Notes under the pieces: generated by a model
The model's database searches: none
What the model was told of the DNA's origin: nothing
The model's input: only the letters and a program-made list of their open reading frames with translations
Program-made: the position numbers and the translations under genes
Part shown: piece by piece, positions 1 through 6,821 of the stretch
How positions within the stretch are numbered: position 1 is the stretch's first letter
How the letters are laid out: each line of letters starts with the position of its first letter
Assembly: GCA_963790575.1 (NCBI GenBank)
Contig: CAWBPD010000016.1
Coordinates: 92,151 to 156,150 of the forward strand
DNA from: CAVTSA01 sp963790575
GTDB taxonomy: Bacteria > Chloroflexota > Dormibacteria > Dormibacterales > Dormibacteraceae
Direction: 5' to 3'
Length of the DNA stretch: 64,000 nucleotides

Positions 1-296
1 AAGGAGCATGTGGGGCAGGCCGCGTCCTTGGTCCAGGGCGTTGTCGGCCCGGCGGTGTCGGGATTGAACATGGCGTGGTAGATCACGAGCTGGCTGCGGC
101 CGTCGAACAGCTCGCTCAGCGTCCGGGCGCCGTGCTCTCCTTCGAACGTGTACTCCTTCTCGACCCGCTCCCACGGGAGCTCGCGCCGCTCCCGGCTGAG
201 CTGGTCGCGCAGCCGGGTGAACTCCTTTTCGCGGGCCAGGTGTTGCTTCCGCGCCTCGACCCACTCGGCTCGCGAAACGACCTTGTTCGCCGGCAT
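1..296 (-). CDS. DUF899 family protein, partial (3' end outside window)
   Basis: This is the N-terminal 98 residues of a DUF899 (thioredoxin-like fold) protein. It reads MPANKVVSRAEWVEARKQHL, then LPWERVEKEYTFEG, LFDGRSQLVIYHAMFNPD and finally CPTCSF at the window edge. The LPW-RVEKEY, LFDGRSQL and CP-CSF blocks are characteristic of the family, in which the paired cysteines sit in a peroxiredoxin/thioredoxin-like fold; the exact activity is not established. The ATG at 296 is chosen because AAGGAGGTT lies just upstream on the minus strand. DUF899 genes often accompany YciI and ECF-sigma genes, as here. The C-terminal part cannot be judged. Confidence 0.85.
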   Translation of the reverse strand, partial: MPANKVVSRAEWVEARKQHLAREKEFTRLRDQLSRERRELPWERVEKEYTFEGEHGARTLSELFDGRSQLVIYHAMFNPDTAGPTTPWTKDAACPTCS

Positions 297-414
297 CGGG
301 AACCTCCTTGCGATCGGCAGGAAGACTGAGCCTGCCACTCAGGCGCGGTCGGTGTGATCGCGCCCGGCAAAGAGACGAACCGGCCTGGGCCGGATGGACA
401 CCGACGCGGTGCGG

Positions 415-1749
415 TCAAACGCCGCTCGCCTCGACCTCCTTCAGCCGGCGGCTCAAGAAGCGGCGTTCGGCGTCGGTGGGCGCCAGCCGGAGGGCCTCGC
501 GGTAGGAGGCGGCAGCCGGCTGAGCGCAACCCAGGCGCCGCAGCAGGTCGGCCCGGGTGGCGGTCAGCAGGTGGTAATCGCGGAGCTCGGCGCGGGCCTC
601 CAGCTGCTGCACCAGTGCCAGGCCGGCCGCGGGACCGTCGGCCATCGCCACCGCCACCGCCCGGTTGAGCAGGACCACGGCCGACGGCGTCATCTCGGCC
701 AGCCTGCCGTAGAGGTTGGCGATCTGCGGCCAGTCGGTGGCCGTGGCGGCGGGCGCCATGCAGTGACAGGCCGCGATCGCCGCCTGCAGCTGATAAGGCC
801 CCGGCCGCCCGAGCCCCAGCGCAGCCGCCAGGACCTCGCACCCCTCGGCGATGGCGGGTGCGTCCCACCGGCTGCGGTCCTGCTCCTCGAGTGGGATCGG
901 GTCACCCATCCCGTCCAGCCGCGCCGCGCCGCGCGAGTCGTGGAGCAGCATCAGCGCCAGCAAACCAAGCACCTCGGGCTCCCGCGGCATCAGCTCCCGC
1001 AGCAGGCGACCCAGCCGGATCGCCTCTGCGCACAGGCTCCGGCGGACCAGGTCGGCGCCGGCGCTGGCGCTGTAGCCCTCGTTGAAGAGGCCGTAGACGA
1101 CGGCCAGGACACCCACCCTCCGCTCCGGCAGGCGCGCGGCGGACGGCACCCGGTAGGGGATGCCGGCGTCGCGGATCTTGGCCTTGGCCCGCACCAGGCG
1201 CTTGGCCATGGTCTCGGTCGGGACCAGGAATGCGCGCGCGACCTCCGGGGTGGTGAGGCCGGCCACCGTGCGCAGGGTGAGCGCCACCTGCGCCTCCGCC
1301 GGCAGGGCCGGGTGGCAGCAGGTGAAGACCAGCCGCAGCCGGTCGTCCTCGATCCAGCCGCCCCCTCCCCGCTCATCCTGCTCGGTCATCCCGGTCGTCT
1401 CCGCCGTTGCCACCTCCCGGAGCTTGGCCGTCCCGACCGCGGCGCGGCGGAGGCGGTCGACCGCCCGGTGGCGGGCGGTGCTCCGCAGCCACGCCCCCGG
1501 GTTGCGCGGGAGCCCGTCGCGCTCCCAGCGCTCCAGGGCGCGGGCGAAGGCATCCTGCGCACAGTCCTCCGCCAGGTCCCAATCGCCGGTGACCCGGATC
1601 AGGTGGGCGACGACGCCCGCCCACTCGGCGCGGTACGCCCGCTCGACGGCCGCCGCTACATCTCCCAGACCGGCCTCACCTCGATCGTGCCCATCCGGGC
1701 GACGGGAATCTGGGCGGCGACCTCCAGCGCCTCGTCCAGGTCCGCGCAC
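415..1749 (-). CDS. ECF-type RNA polymerase sigma factor with C-terminal TPR-like domain (COG4941/DUF6596)
   Basis: Sigma-70 region 2 is visible in VVAHLIRVTGDWDLAEDCAQDAF, and region 4 in TPEVARAFLVPTETMAKRLVRAKAKI. A long C-terminal helical half follows (VYGLFNEGY, LCAEAIRLGRLL, LLALMLLHDSRGAARL, GPYQLQAAIAACH), typical of COG4941 sigma factors, which carry a DUF6596/TPR-like extension instead of a separate anti-sigma factor. About 444 residues from the only in-frame ATG at 1749. Family alignment suggests translation really begins near 1659-1670, so the first ~30 residues are doubtful. The gene overlaps the 3' end of the upstream YciI gene, the usual partner of this sigma class, so the two are probably co-transcribed and translationally coupled. 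Confidence 0.88.
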   Translation of the reverse strand: MRGPGRGAGGRRPDSRRPDGHDRGEAGLGDVAAAVERAYRAEWAGVVAHLIRVTGDWDLAEDCAQDAFARALERWERDGLPRNPGAWLRSTARHRAVDRLRRAAVGTAKLREVATAETTGMTEQDERGGGGWIEDDRLRLVFTCCHPALPAEAQVALTLRTVAGLTTPEVARAFLVPTETMAKRLVRAKAKIRDAGIPYRVPSAARLPERRVGVLAVVYGLFNEGYSASAGADLVRRSLCAEAIRLGRLLRELMPREPEVLGLLALMLLHDSRGAARLDGMGDPIPLEEQDRSRWDAPAIAEGCEVLAAALGLGRPGPYQLQAAIAACHCMAPAATATDWPQIANLYGRLAEMTPSAVVLLNRAVAVAMADGPAAGLALVQQLEARAELRDYHLLTATRADLLRRLGCAQPAAASYREALRLAPTDAERRFLSRRLKEVEASGV

Positions 1750-1982
1750 TCGACCACGATCAGCCCCAGGATCTGTTCCTTGGTCTCCGCGAACGGCCCG
1801 TCCGCGATCACCAGGTCGCCGTCGTAGGCGCGCACCGTGGTGGCGGTGCTGGTCGGGTGCAGCCTGATGTTCGCCTTCAGGCGCGCCCCCAGCTGTTGGA
1901 AGAGAGCGGTCAGCGCGTCCCGCTCGGACGCCGTGGCTCCCGCCGCGTTCTCATCCCGAGCGATCAGCAGTGCGTACTGCAT
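1656..1982 (-). CDS. YciI/DGPF-domain protein
   Basis: A 108-residue single-domain protein beginning MQYALLIARDENA, with the family signature VIADGPFAETKEQILGLIVVE near residue 60 and a C-terminal GTIEVRPVWEM. DGPF/YciI proteins have a ferredoxin-like fold with a conserved Asp (in DGPF); they are commonly encoded beside COG4941 ECF sigma factors but have no settled biochemical role. GAAAAGGA precedes the ATG. It is the first gene of a two-gene unit with the sigma factor downstream. Two further YciI-like genes lie at 5630-5947 and 33698-34054. Confidence 0.88.
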   Translation of the reverse strand: MQYALLIARDENAAGATASERDALTALFQQLGARLKANIRLHPTSTATTVRAYDGDLVIADGPFAETKEQILGLIVVECADLDEALEVAAQIPVARMGTIEVRPVWEM

Positions 1983-2110
1983 GCGCGTCCTTTTCCAGAG
2001 CCATTGTCAGGTGTCACACCCGGAAGACGAACGGACGCGGTTGAAATGGACCGCGCCGCCCCGCACCCGCACCCCACCCCGCACCCGCATCGCCACCCGC
2101 CAGCGTCGCT

Positions 2111-3877
2111 TTAGAAGGGATCGGGCCGCAGCGCTCGGTTGCCCGCCGAGGTGATCGCCTTCAACGACGCCCGCACGATGTTGGTGTCGATGCCGACGCC
2201 CCAGGCCACGGTGCCGTCGAGCTCGCACTCCACGTAGGCGGCGGCCTGCGCATCGCCGCCCGAGCTGAGCGCGTGCTCCACGTAGTCGAGCACCTTGAGT
2301 TCGAGTCCGAGCTGACCGAGGGCGGCCACGTAGGCCGCGATGGGCCCGTTGCCGGTGCCCTCCAACAGCCGCTCCTGTCCATCCCAGTAGGCGTCGATCA
2401 GGACCCGGTCGGTGCCCGGCTCGAGCGGCGCGGCCTCCGCGTAGGTGTTGAGCGCAAGTCGGCTCCAGGGCTGGTCGTCCTGGTCCAGGTACTCGTCGCG
2501 GAAGATCGACCACATCTCGGCCGGGGTGACCTCGCCCCCCTCGGCGTCGGTGCGCGCCTGAATCACCTTCGAGAACTCGATCTGGAGGCGGCGCGGAAGG
2601 TCGAGCTGGTGCTCCGCCTTCATCACGTAGGCGACTCCCCCCTTGCCCGACTGGGAGTTGACCCGGATCACGGCCTCATAGGTGCGGCCCACGTCGCGCG
2701 GGTCGATGGGCAGGTAGGGCACGTCCCAACGCTCCTCGTCGACCTCGATCCCGGCCGCGCCCGCATCCACCTCCATCTGCTCCAGGCCTTTCTTGATCGC
2801 GTCCTGGTGGCTGCCGCTGAAGGCGGTGTAGACGAGGTCGCCGACGTAGGGATGACGCTCGGGCACGTCGAGCTGGTTGCAGTACTCGACCGTTCGCCTG
2901 ATGTGGTCGATGTCCCGCAGGTCCAGCTCGGGGTCGACGCCCTGGCTGAACAGGTTGAGGGCCAGCGTCACCAGACACACGTTGCCGGTGCGCTCGCCGT
3001 TGCCGAAGAGGCAGCCTTCGATGCGTTCGGCGCCCGCCATGTACGCCAGCTCGGCGGCCGCCACCCCGCACCCGCGGTCGTTGTGGGGGTGGATCGAGAG
3101 CACGATCGCGTCGCGGCGGGCCAGGTGCCGGTGCATCCACTCGATCTGGTCGGCGTAGATGTTGGGCGTCGCGACCTCGACGGTGTTGGGCAGGTTGACG
3201 ATCACCTTCCGCTCCGGCGCCGGGTCCCAGATCTCCGTCACCGCGTCGCAGATCTGGCAGGCGAAGTCCAGCTCGGTGGCGCTGAACGACTCCGGCGAAT
3301 ACTCGAGCGCGATCTGCGTCCCTGCCGCCTCCGCGCGGGCGGCCAGCTGCTTGACCTGGCGGGCGCCGGAGGTCGCGATCTCGACGATGCCGGCGCGATC
3401 CTGGCGGAAGACGACGCGGCGCTGCGTGGTCGAGGTCGAGTTGTAGAGGTGGACGATGGCGCGCCGCGCGCCGCGGATCGCCTCGAAGGTGCGCTCGATC
3501 AGCTCCGGGCGCGACTGCGTCAGCACCTGGATGCACACGTCCTCAGCGACGAGGCGTTCCTCGATCAGGGCGCGGCAGAAATCGAAGTCGGTCTGGCTGG
3601 CCGAAGGAAAACCGACCTCGATCTCCTTGAACCCCATCTTGACCAGCAGGTCGAACATCGCGCGCTTGCGGTCGCCGTTCATGGGGTCGATCAGCGCTTG
3701 GTTGCCGTCCCTCAGGTCGACGGCGCACCAGCGGGGTGCCCGGGTGATCACCTGGTCCGGCCAGGTGCGGTCGGGGAGGTCGATGGGTCGGAAGGGGTGG
3801 TACCGCCGGAACCCCATCGACGACTGTCGTTGGGGCGGGAACTGTACCTGCGCCGGGGCTACTCGGGTGGGGGTCAC
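2111..3877 (-). CDS. leuA: 2-isopropylmalate synthase
   Basis: This enzyme condenses acetyl-CoA and 2-oxoisovalerate in the first committed step of leucine biosynthesis. The long form of LeuA (588 aa) is recognised from WCAVDLRDGNQALIDPM (catalytic Arg/Asp), FPSASQTDFDFCR, the metal-binding HPHNDRGCGVAAAEL and GNGERTGN. A C-terminal leucine-binding regulatory domain follows (ARTDAEGGEVTPAEMWSIF through GNGPIAAYVAAL). Start is GTG at 3877 (VTPTRVAPAQ), supported by AGGAGG seven to eight bases upstream; the reading frame stays open upstream to 4096, but that stretch lacks family similarity. A leader peptide with four Leu codons and a hairpin lie upstream, so transcription attenuation by leucyl-tRNA supply is likely. 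No other leu/ilv gene is in the window. Confidence 0.96.
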   Translation of the reverse strand: MTPTRVAPAQVQFPPQRQSSMGFRRYHPFRPIDLPDRTWPDQVITRAPRWCAVDLRDGNQALIDPMNGDRKRAMFDLLVKMGFKEIEVGFPSASQTDFDFCRALIEERLVAEDVCIQVLTQSRPELIERTFEAIRGARRAIVHLYNSTSTTQRRVVFRQDRAGIVEIATSGARQVKQLAARAEAAGTQIALEYSPESFSATELDFACQICDAVTEIWDPAPERKVIVNLPNTVEVATPNIYADQIEWMHRHLARRDAIVLSIHPHNDRGCGVAAAELAYMAGAERIEGCLFGNGERTGNVCLVTLALNLFSQGVDPELDLRDIDHIRRTVEYCNQLDVPERHPYVGDLVYTAFSGSHQDAIKKGLEQMEVDAGAAGIEVDEERWDVPYLPIDPRDVGRTYEAVIRVNSQSGKGGVAYVMKAEHQLDLPRRLQIEFSKVIQARTDAEGGEVTPAEMWSIFRDEYLDQDDQPWSRLALNTYAEAAPLEPGTDRVLIDAYWDGQERLLEGTGNGPIAAYVAALGQLGLELKVLDYVEHALSSGGDAQAAAYVECELDGTVAWGVGIDTNIVRASLKAITSAGNRALRPDPF

Positions 3878-3919
3878 GGGGTCCTCCTGATCGGATTCCA
3901 GATGGGCAGCGGCCGGCCG

Positions 3920-3937
3920 GGCGCCGCGCGCGGCGCC
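3920..3937 (-). terminator. GC-rich hairpin between Leu leader peptide and leuA (attenuator candidate)
   Basis: A perfect 18-base palindrome GGCGCCGCGCGCGGCGCC lies 31 bases downstream of the leader-peptide stop and about 43 bases before the leuA start. A second self-complementary block, GGCCGGCC, directly follows it in the transcript. There is no U-run, so if it terminates it would be an atypical high-GC terminator or a Rho/pausing site. Its place between a Leu-rich leader and leuA is what suggests attenuation. Confidence 0.5.
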
Positions 3938-3968
3938 GGAATCCCCGCGACGAGGGAGCCGGCCTCTG

Positions 3969-4016
3969 TTATCGGACCCCGTCGCGGCCGCTAAGGAGGA
4001 GCAGCCCTGATGGCAT
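3969..4016 (-). CDS. Leucine leader peptide upstream of leuA
   Basis: A 15-codon ORF, MPSGLLLLSGRDGVR followed by TAA, has four consecutive Leu codons (CTG CTC CTC CTT). It ends 91 bases before the leuA GTG. Such peptides make ribosome stalling depend on charged leucyl-tRNA, as in the leader peptides known upstream of leuA in actinobacteria and enterobacteria. A TACGCT element at 4031-4036 (minus strand) places the likely transcription start about eight bases before this ATG, so the message would be nearly leaderless; no Shine-Dalgarno is seen. Leu is common in GC-rich DNA, but a four-Leu run in a short ORF at this location is unlikely to be accidental. Confidence 0.65.
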   Translation of the reverse strand: MPSGLLLLSGRDGVR

Positions 4017-4030
4017 CGGTGCTGCCAACA

Positions 4031-4036
4031 AGCGTA
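4031..4036 (-). promoter_or_regulatory. Possible -10 element for the leuA leader transcript
   Basis: TACGCT on the minus strand fits the TAnnnT core of a -10 box and lies 14 bases before the leader-peptide ATG. No convincing -35 box is seen at 17-bp spacing (CGGGAG), so the assignment rests on the -10 and the context. Confidence 0.35.
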
Positions 4037-4142
4037 ACACCGCCTGCAGACCCCTCCCGCGCGGGCGGATCGGCGGACCTGGCGCCGGATCGGCACCGCT
4101 CGACCGAACGTGGACGGCTGCTCCCGCCGTCAGCGGTCGCCG

Positions 4143-4616
4143 CTATCCGGGACGCCGGGCCAGGAGGTAGAGGCCGGCCGCGTAGCAGGCGAGGGCCAGC
4201 GCCCAGACGCCGCCCATGATCATGGAGCTGAAGTCCTGGCCGTAGATGACGAAGCTGGCGCCGTTGAAACCGGCACCGACGATGGCAAGCACGCCCACGA
4301 TGGCGGTCGCCGCGTACGCCCGCATCCGCAGCCGCACCGCGATCACGGCCAGCACCACGCCTCCCACGATCAGAGCGAGGCCGAGGGCGGCGTGGAGGGC
4401 GGACCAGATGGAGGTCTGCGTGATGACCCAGGCCACCGCCGGGACCAGCCCGCTGAAGTAATCCGGCGCGTCCGCTCCCGGGTGATGGCCGGGCAGCGTG
4501 ACAAAGAGGTTGGTCACCATCCCCAGCAGGTACTGCGCGAGCAGCAACAGACAGGCGGTCAGGTTGACGGCCAGCAGCCGGATCCGGGTCCGGGCGGAAG
4601 CCGTCGGCGCGCTCAT
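4143..4616 (-). CDS. Four-helix integral membrane protein
   Basis: A 157-residue protein with four clear hydrophobic segments: about residues 14-36 (LLAVNLTACLLLLAQYLLGM), 66-92 (HAALGLALIVGGVVLAVIAV), 100-120 (TAIVGVLAIVGAGFNGASFV) and 135-153 (VWALALACYAAGLYLLA), ending in Arg-rich residues. No enzymatic motif is recognised. It overlaps the upstream PadR regulator by four bases (ATGA), so it is probably co-expressed with, and controlled by, that regulator; PadR genes commonly precede membrane proteins or transporters they repress. Function unknown. Confidence 0.75.
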   Translation of the reverse strand: MSAPTASARTRIRLLAVNLTACLLLLAQYLLGMVTNLFVTLPGHHPGADAPDYFSGLVPAVAWVITQTSIWSALHAALGLALIVGGVVLAVIAVRLRMRAYAATAIVGVLAIVGAGFNGASFVIYGQDFSSMIMGGVWALALACYAAGLYLLARRPG

Positions 4617-5206
4617 CGCGGCTCCCTCGCCGGGTCGCGCACCACGCGCAGCGCGGTGCTGCGCTCGGCCTCGCTGAGCTGGCGATCGAACTCGGCCTGC
4701 CAGATCAGCTCCGCCTCCAGGCGGTACTCGCCGCGGCGGAAGGCGCCCACCTCCAGCACTCCCAGCACGCCCTGTTCCTGGAGGCGCCGGCGCTCGCTCC
4801 GGATCCCCTCCAGCTTTGCCACCACCTTGGTCCGGCGTTCGGCCAGTCGGCGGCGGAGCTCGCCCAGCCGGCGTCCGCTGGCGAAGAGAAGGACCACGGT
4901 GATCGCGTCGGCACCCTCCAGGATGCGATCCAGCGCGGCTTCCCGCTGGATGGAAAGCTCGGCGCGCCCCTCATCCGTGATCTCGTAGACCGTCCGCGCC
5001 GGACGCCGGCCCAGCTGCTCGGTGCGCAGGGGCCGGATCAGGCCGTCGGCGAGGAGCCGGCGCAGCTCGGCGTACAGCGCGCCGACGGTGATGCCGCCCC
5101 AAGCCTCGGCCTCGGTCAGGGTGCTGGTCCGCCGCACCTGGTGCCCGTGCATCGGCCCTCGCTCCGCCAGGAGACCAAGGATCATCAGCCGGCTGAGGTT
5201 CATCAC
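4613..5206 (-). CDS. PadR family transcriptional regulator
   Basis: The winged-helix N-terminus is typical of PadR: NLSRLMILGLLAERGPMHGH, then GGITVGALYAELRRLLADGLIRPL and RTVYEITDEGRAEL (wing). A C-terminal helical dimerisation domain (about residues 95-180) fits the Vir-C-like part of the family. 197 aa from GTG 5206; ATG 5203 is equally possible, and no strong ribosome site is present. A perfect -35 box and an inverted repeat lie directly upstream, so the message may be leaderless and the gene autoregulated. It overlaps the downstream membrane-protein gene by ATGA. Confidence 0.9.
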   Translation of the reverse strand: MMNLSRLMILGLLAERGPMHGHQVRRTSTLTEAEAWGGITVGALYAELRRLLADGLIRPLRTEQLGRRPARTVYEITDEGRAELSIQREAALDRILEGADAITVVLLFASGRRLGELRRRLAERRTKVVAKLEGIRSERRRLQEQGVLGVLEVGAFRRGEYRLEAELIWQAEFDRQLSEAERSTALRVVRDPAREPR

Positions 5207-5210
5207 CCAC

Positions 5211-5240
5211 TAGTCTGAGCAGACTAATCTGTGCTGTCAA
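5211..5240 (-). promoter_or_regulatory. padR promoter with overlapping inverted-repeat operator
   Basis: On the minus strand a consensus -35 TTGACA (5240-5235) is followed by TAGTCTGAGCAGACTA at 5226-5211 (plus-strand reading), a dyad with two perfect 7-bp arms and a 2-bp centre. The dyad covers the expected -10/+1 region, five bases before the GTG. A repressor bound here would block polymerase, consistent with PadR autoregulation. Confidence 0.6.
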
Positions 5241-5315
5241 CCGCGCGTGCGCTCGTTGGAACTTAACCGTCTGACCGTCACCGCCTAACGCTCCCTTCGG
5301 TTGCCCGGCCGGAGA

Positions 5316-5573
5316 CTTACGGTCCCTCCACCAACCTGACGGCGGCCAACACCTACGGCGCCATCCGCGGGCCCGCCGGCGCCACCATGGGCGACCCGAC
5401 GTGTGCCGCCCCGTGGTGACGTTCGTCGAGAGCAATTGGGGACTCGACCCGAGGGGAACGGGGCAGCCGACGCCAGCGCCGGCAGCCTCGACGGCATGTT
5501 CGACTTCGCCTTTCCGGTCAACCAGCCGCTGACGTTGAGCCCGACCACGGGAGAGCCTGACTTCGACCGCTGA
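5316..5573 (+). pseudogene. Remnant of a phospholipase C/acid phosphatase-type phosphoesterase (C-terminus)
   Basis: Fragments of one protein are readable in shifting frames: YGPSTNLTAANTYG, then after an in-frame stop TFVESNWGLDP, then in another frame DASAGSLDGMFDFAFP and a terminal TGA at 5571. The block FVE-NWGL followed by SLDGMFDF is typical of the C-terminus of alkaline-phosphatase-superfamily phospholipase C/AcpA-like phosphoesterases. At least two frame disruptions are present and the catalytic N-terminal domain is missing, so this is a decayed gene. A strong terminator follows. Confidence 0.6.
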
Positions 5574-5590
5574 GCAGTCCCAGGGACAAT

Positions 5591-5616
5591 GGGCCGCCGG
5601 GCGGTGCCGGCGGCCC
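5591..5616. terminator. Bidirectional intrinsic terminator hairpin
   Basis: A 10-bp perfect stem, GGGCCGCCGG and CCGGCGGCCC, encloses a six-base loop and is followed by a partial T-tract (TGCTCTT). It lies between the phosphoesterase remnant on the plus strand and the convergent YciI gene on the minus strand. Confidence 0.7.
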
Positions 5617-5629
5617 TGCTCTTACCGCA

Positions 5630-5947
5630 TCACTGCATCTCGATGACCTGGAACACCTCGATGGTGCCTCCGGTGTCGAGGTGCGGACATCCCTTGGTGG
5701 CCGCGATGGCGCCCTCCAGGTTGTCGGCCGTGACCACCGACCAGCCGCCAAAGCCGGACGTCGTGCCCTGCGAGGTCCCGCTCCTGGTCACCGAACTCTG
5801 AGGTGCGACCGGAGCGCCGGGGTCGACCAACCGGTCGCCGAGGCCGCCCATCCAGGCGCCCCAGGCGGCCATCACCTGCTGCTGCTCCTCCGGACTCGGG
5901 GCCATCTCTCCGCCCGTGCCGATATACGCGAGAAAGTACCGTGCCAC
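5630..5947 (-). CDS. YciI-like protein
   Basis: 105 residues beginning MARYFLAYIGTGGEMAPSPEEQQQ and ending GGTIEVFQVIEMQ. The overall pattern is that of YciI-like proteins: an N-terminal beta strand, a PSPEE helix, a GGWSVVTADNLEGAIAATKG core and a terminal IEVF-I-EM strand. The DGPF signature of the copies at 1656 and 33698 is absent. GTG start at 5947 with AAGGAG nine bases upstream. It is divergent from an ArsR-SRPBCC regulator 59 bases away, so the two may share a control region. Biochemical role unknown. Confidence 0.78.
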   Translation of the reverse strand: MARYFLAYIGTGGEMAPSPEEQQQVMAAWGAWMGGLGDRLVDPGAPVAPQSSVTRSGTSQGTTSGFGGWSVVTADNLEGAIAATKGCPHLDTGGTIEVFQVIEMQ

Positions 5948-6006
5948 GCCTTACACTCCTTCAGCACCGAATTTCGTGAACTCCCTAAGTAGGCCACGAC
6001 CGATCA

Positions 6007-6795
6007 ATGAACGCAAGAGGCTCGGAGTCCACTGCCTGTTCGCGCAACCGCCTGCAGCGGATGCTGGACGCGGTGAACTCACCGGTTCGTCGTGAGATCC
6101 TGTGGCTGACACGCGACCGAGAGTTGTCCGCGGGTGACATCGCCGGTCACTTCTCGCTGGCCGGGCCGACCATCTCGGAGCATCTGCGGATCCTGCGGCA
6201 GGCACACCTGGTGACCCAGCGGCGGCTCGGTACCTCGAGGCTCTATGGGGCCAACTCGCTGGCCTTGCGAGCGATCCGCCCGCTGGTCCAGGAAGCGGGA
6301 TCCAAGTGGCTGCCGGCCGACGAGATCGCCGAACGATCGCTGGCGGCGGCCAAGCGGGTGCCGGCGATCGTGGTCGCGGTCGAGGTGCCGATGCCGCTTG
6401 AGGAGGCGTTCGCCTCCTTCGCCACCGGCGCCCGCTTCGGGGCGTGGCTCGGGGTGCCGGTCTCGATCGACGAAGGGGGACACTTCGCCACCACGCTGGA
6501 GTGGGGAACCGAGGTTCGGGGGCGGTACGAGGTCGTCGTGCCTCCCACGCTGATCGCGCTGCGCTGGGACTTCGAGGACGATGCGCTTCCTCTTCCCGGG
6601 TTGGAGAGAGCCGCGTACCTGCGCTTTGCCGAGGCGCCCGGGGGAGCCCGCGTCGAGGTTCAGCAGTGGTTGGAGACGGAAGAGCAGGCGAGCTTTTTGA
6701 CCGGCGCCTGGCAGATGGTCTTGGGGCGGTTCGCGGCCCACGCGACGGGCCAGGAGGTGCCATCCCGACGGGCCGCCCGCCCCAAGCGGCGCTGA
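6007..6795 (+). CDS. ArsR-type HTH regulator fused to an SRPBCC/AHSA1 domain
   Basis: Residues about 15-95 form an ArsR winged helix (LDAVNSPVRREILWLTRDRELSAGDIAGHFSLAGPTISEHLRIL, with the recognition helix at PTISEHLRILRQA). Residues about 115-250 form an SRPBCC/AHSA1-like ligand-binding domain (VAVEVPMPLEEAFASFATGARFGAWLGV, TLIALRWDF, GGARVEVQQWLETEEQASFLTGAW). The two domains are usually adjacent separate genes; here they are fused, suggesting ligand-responsive DNA binding. No cysteine metal-binding motif is seen in the HTH part. The start at 6007 gives the full HTH domain; no strong ribosome site is visible, so a leaderless message is possible. Divergent from the YciI gene. Confidence 0.85.
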   Translation: MNARGSESTACSRNRLQRMLDAVNSPVRREILWLTRDRELSAGDIAGHFSLAGPTISEHLRILRQAHLVTQRRLGTSRLYGANSLALRAIRPLVQEAGSKWLPADEIAERSLAAAKRVPAIVVAVEVPMPLEEAFASFATGARFGAWLGVPVSIDEGGHFATTLEWGTEVRGRYEVVVPPTLIALRWDFEDDALPLPGLERAAYLRFAEAPGGARVEVQQWLETEEQASFLTGAWQMVLGRFAAHATGQEVPSRRAARPKRR

Positions 6796-6821
6796 GAGCG
6801 GCCCGATCTCCGGGGCTGGCC

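Noticed and set aside
2273..3994. 573-residue plus-strand ORF opposite leuA
   Set aside because: Antisense shadow; the minus-strand frame has all LeuA motifs.
3878..4096. Longer LeuA start (ATG 4096)
   Set aside because: The extra 73 residues have no LeuA similarity and the GTG at 3877 has a good ribosome site.
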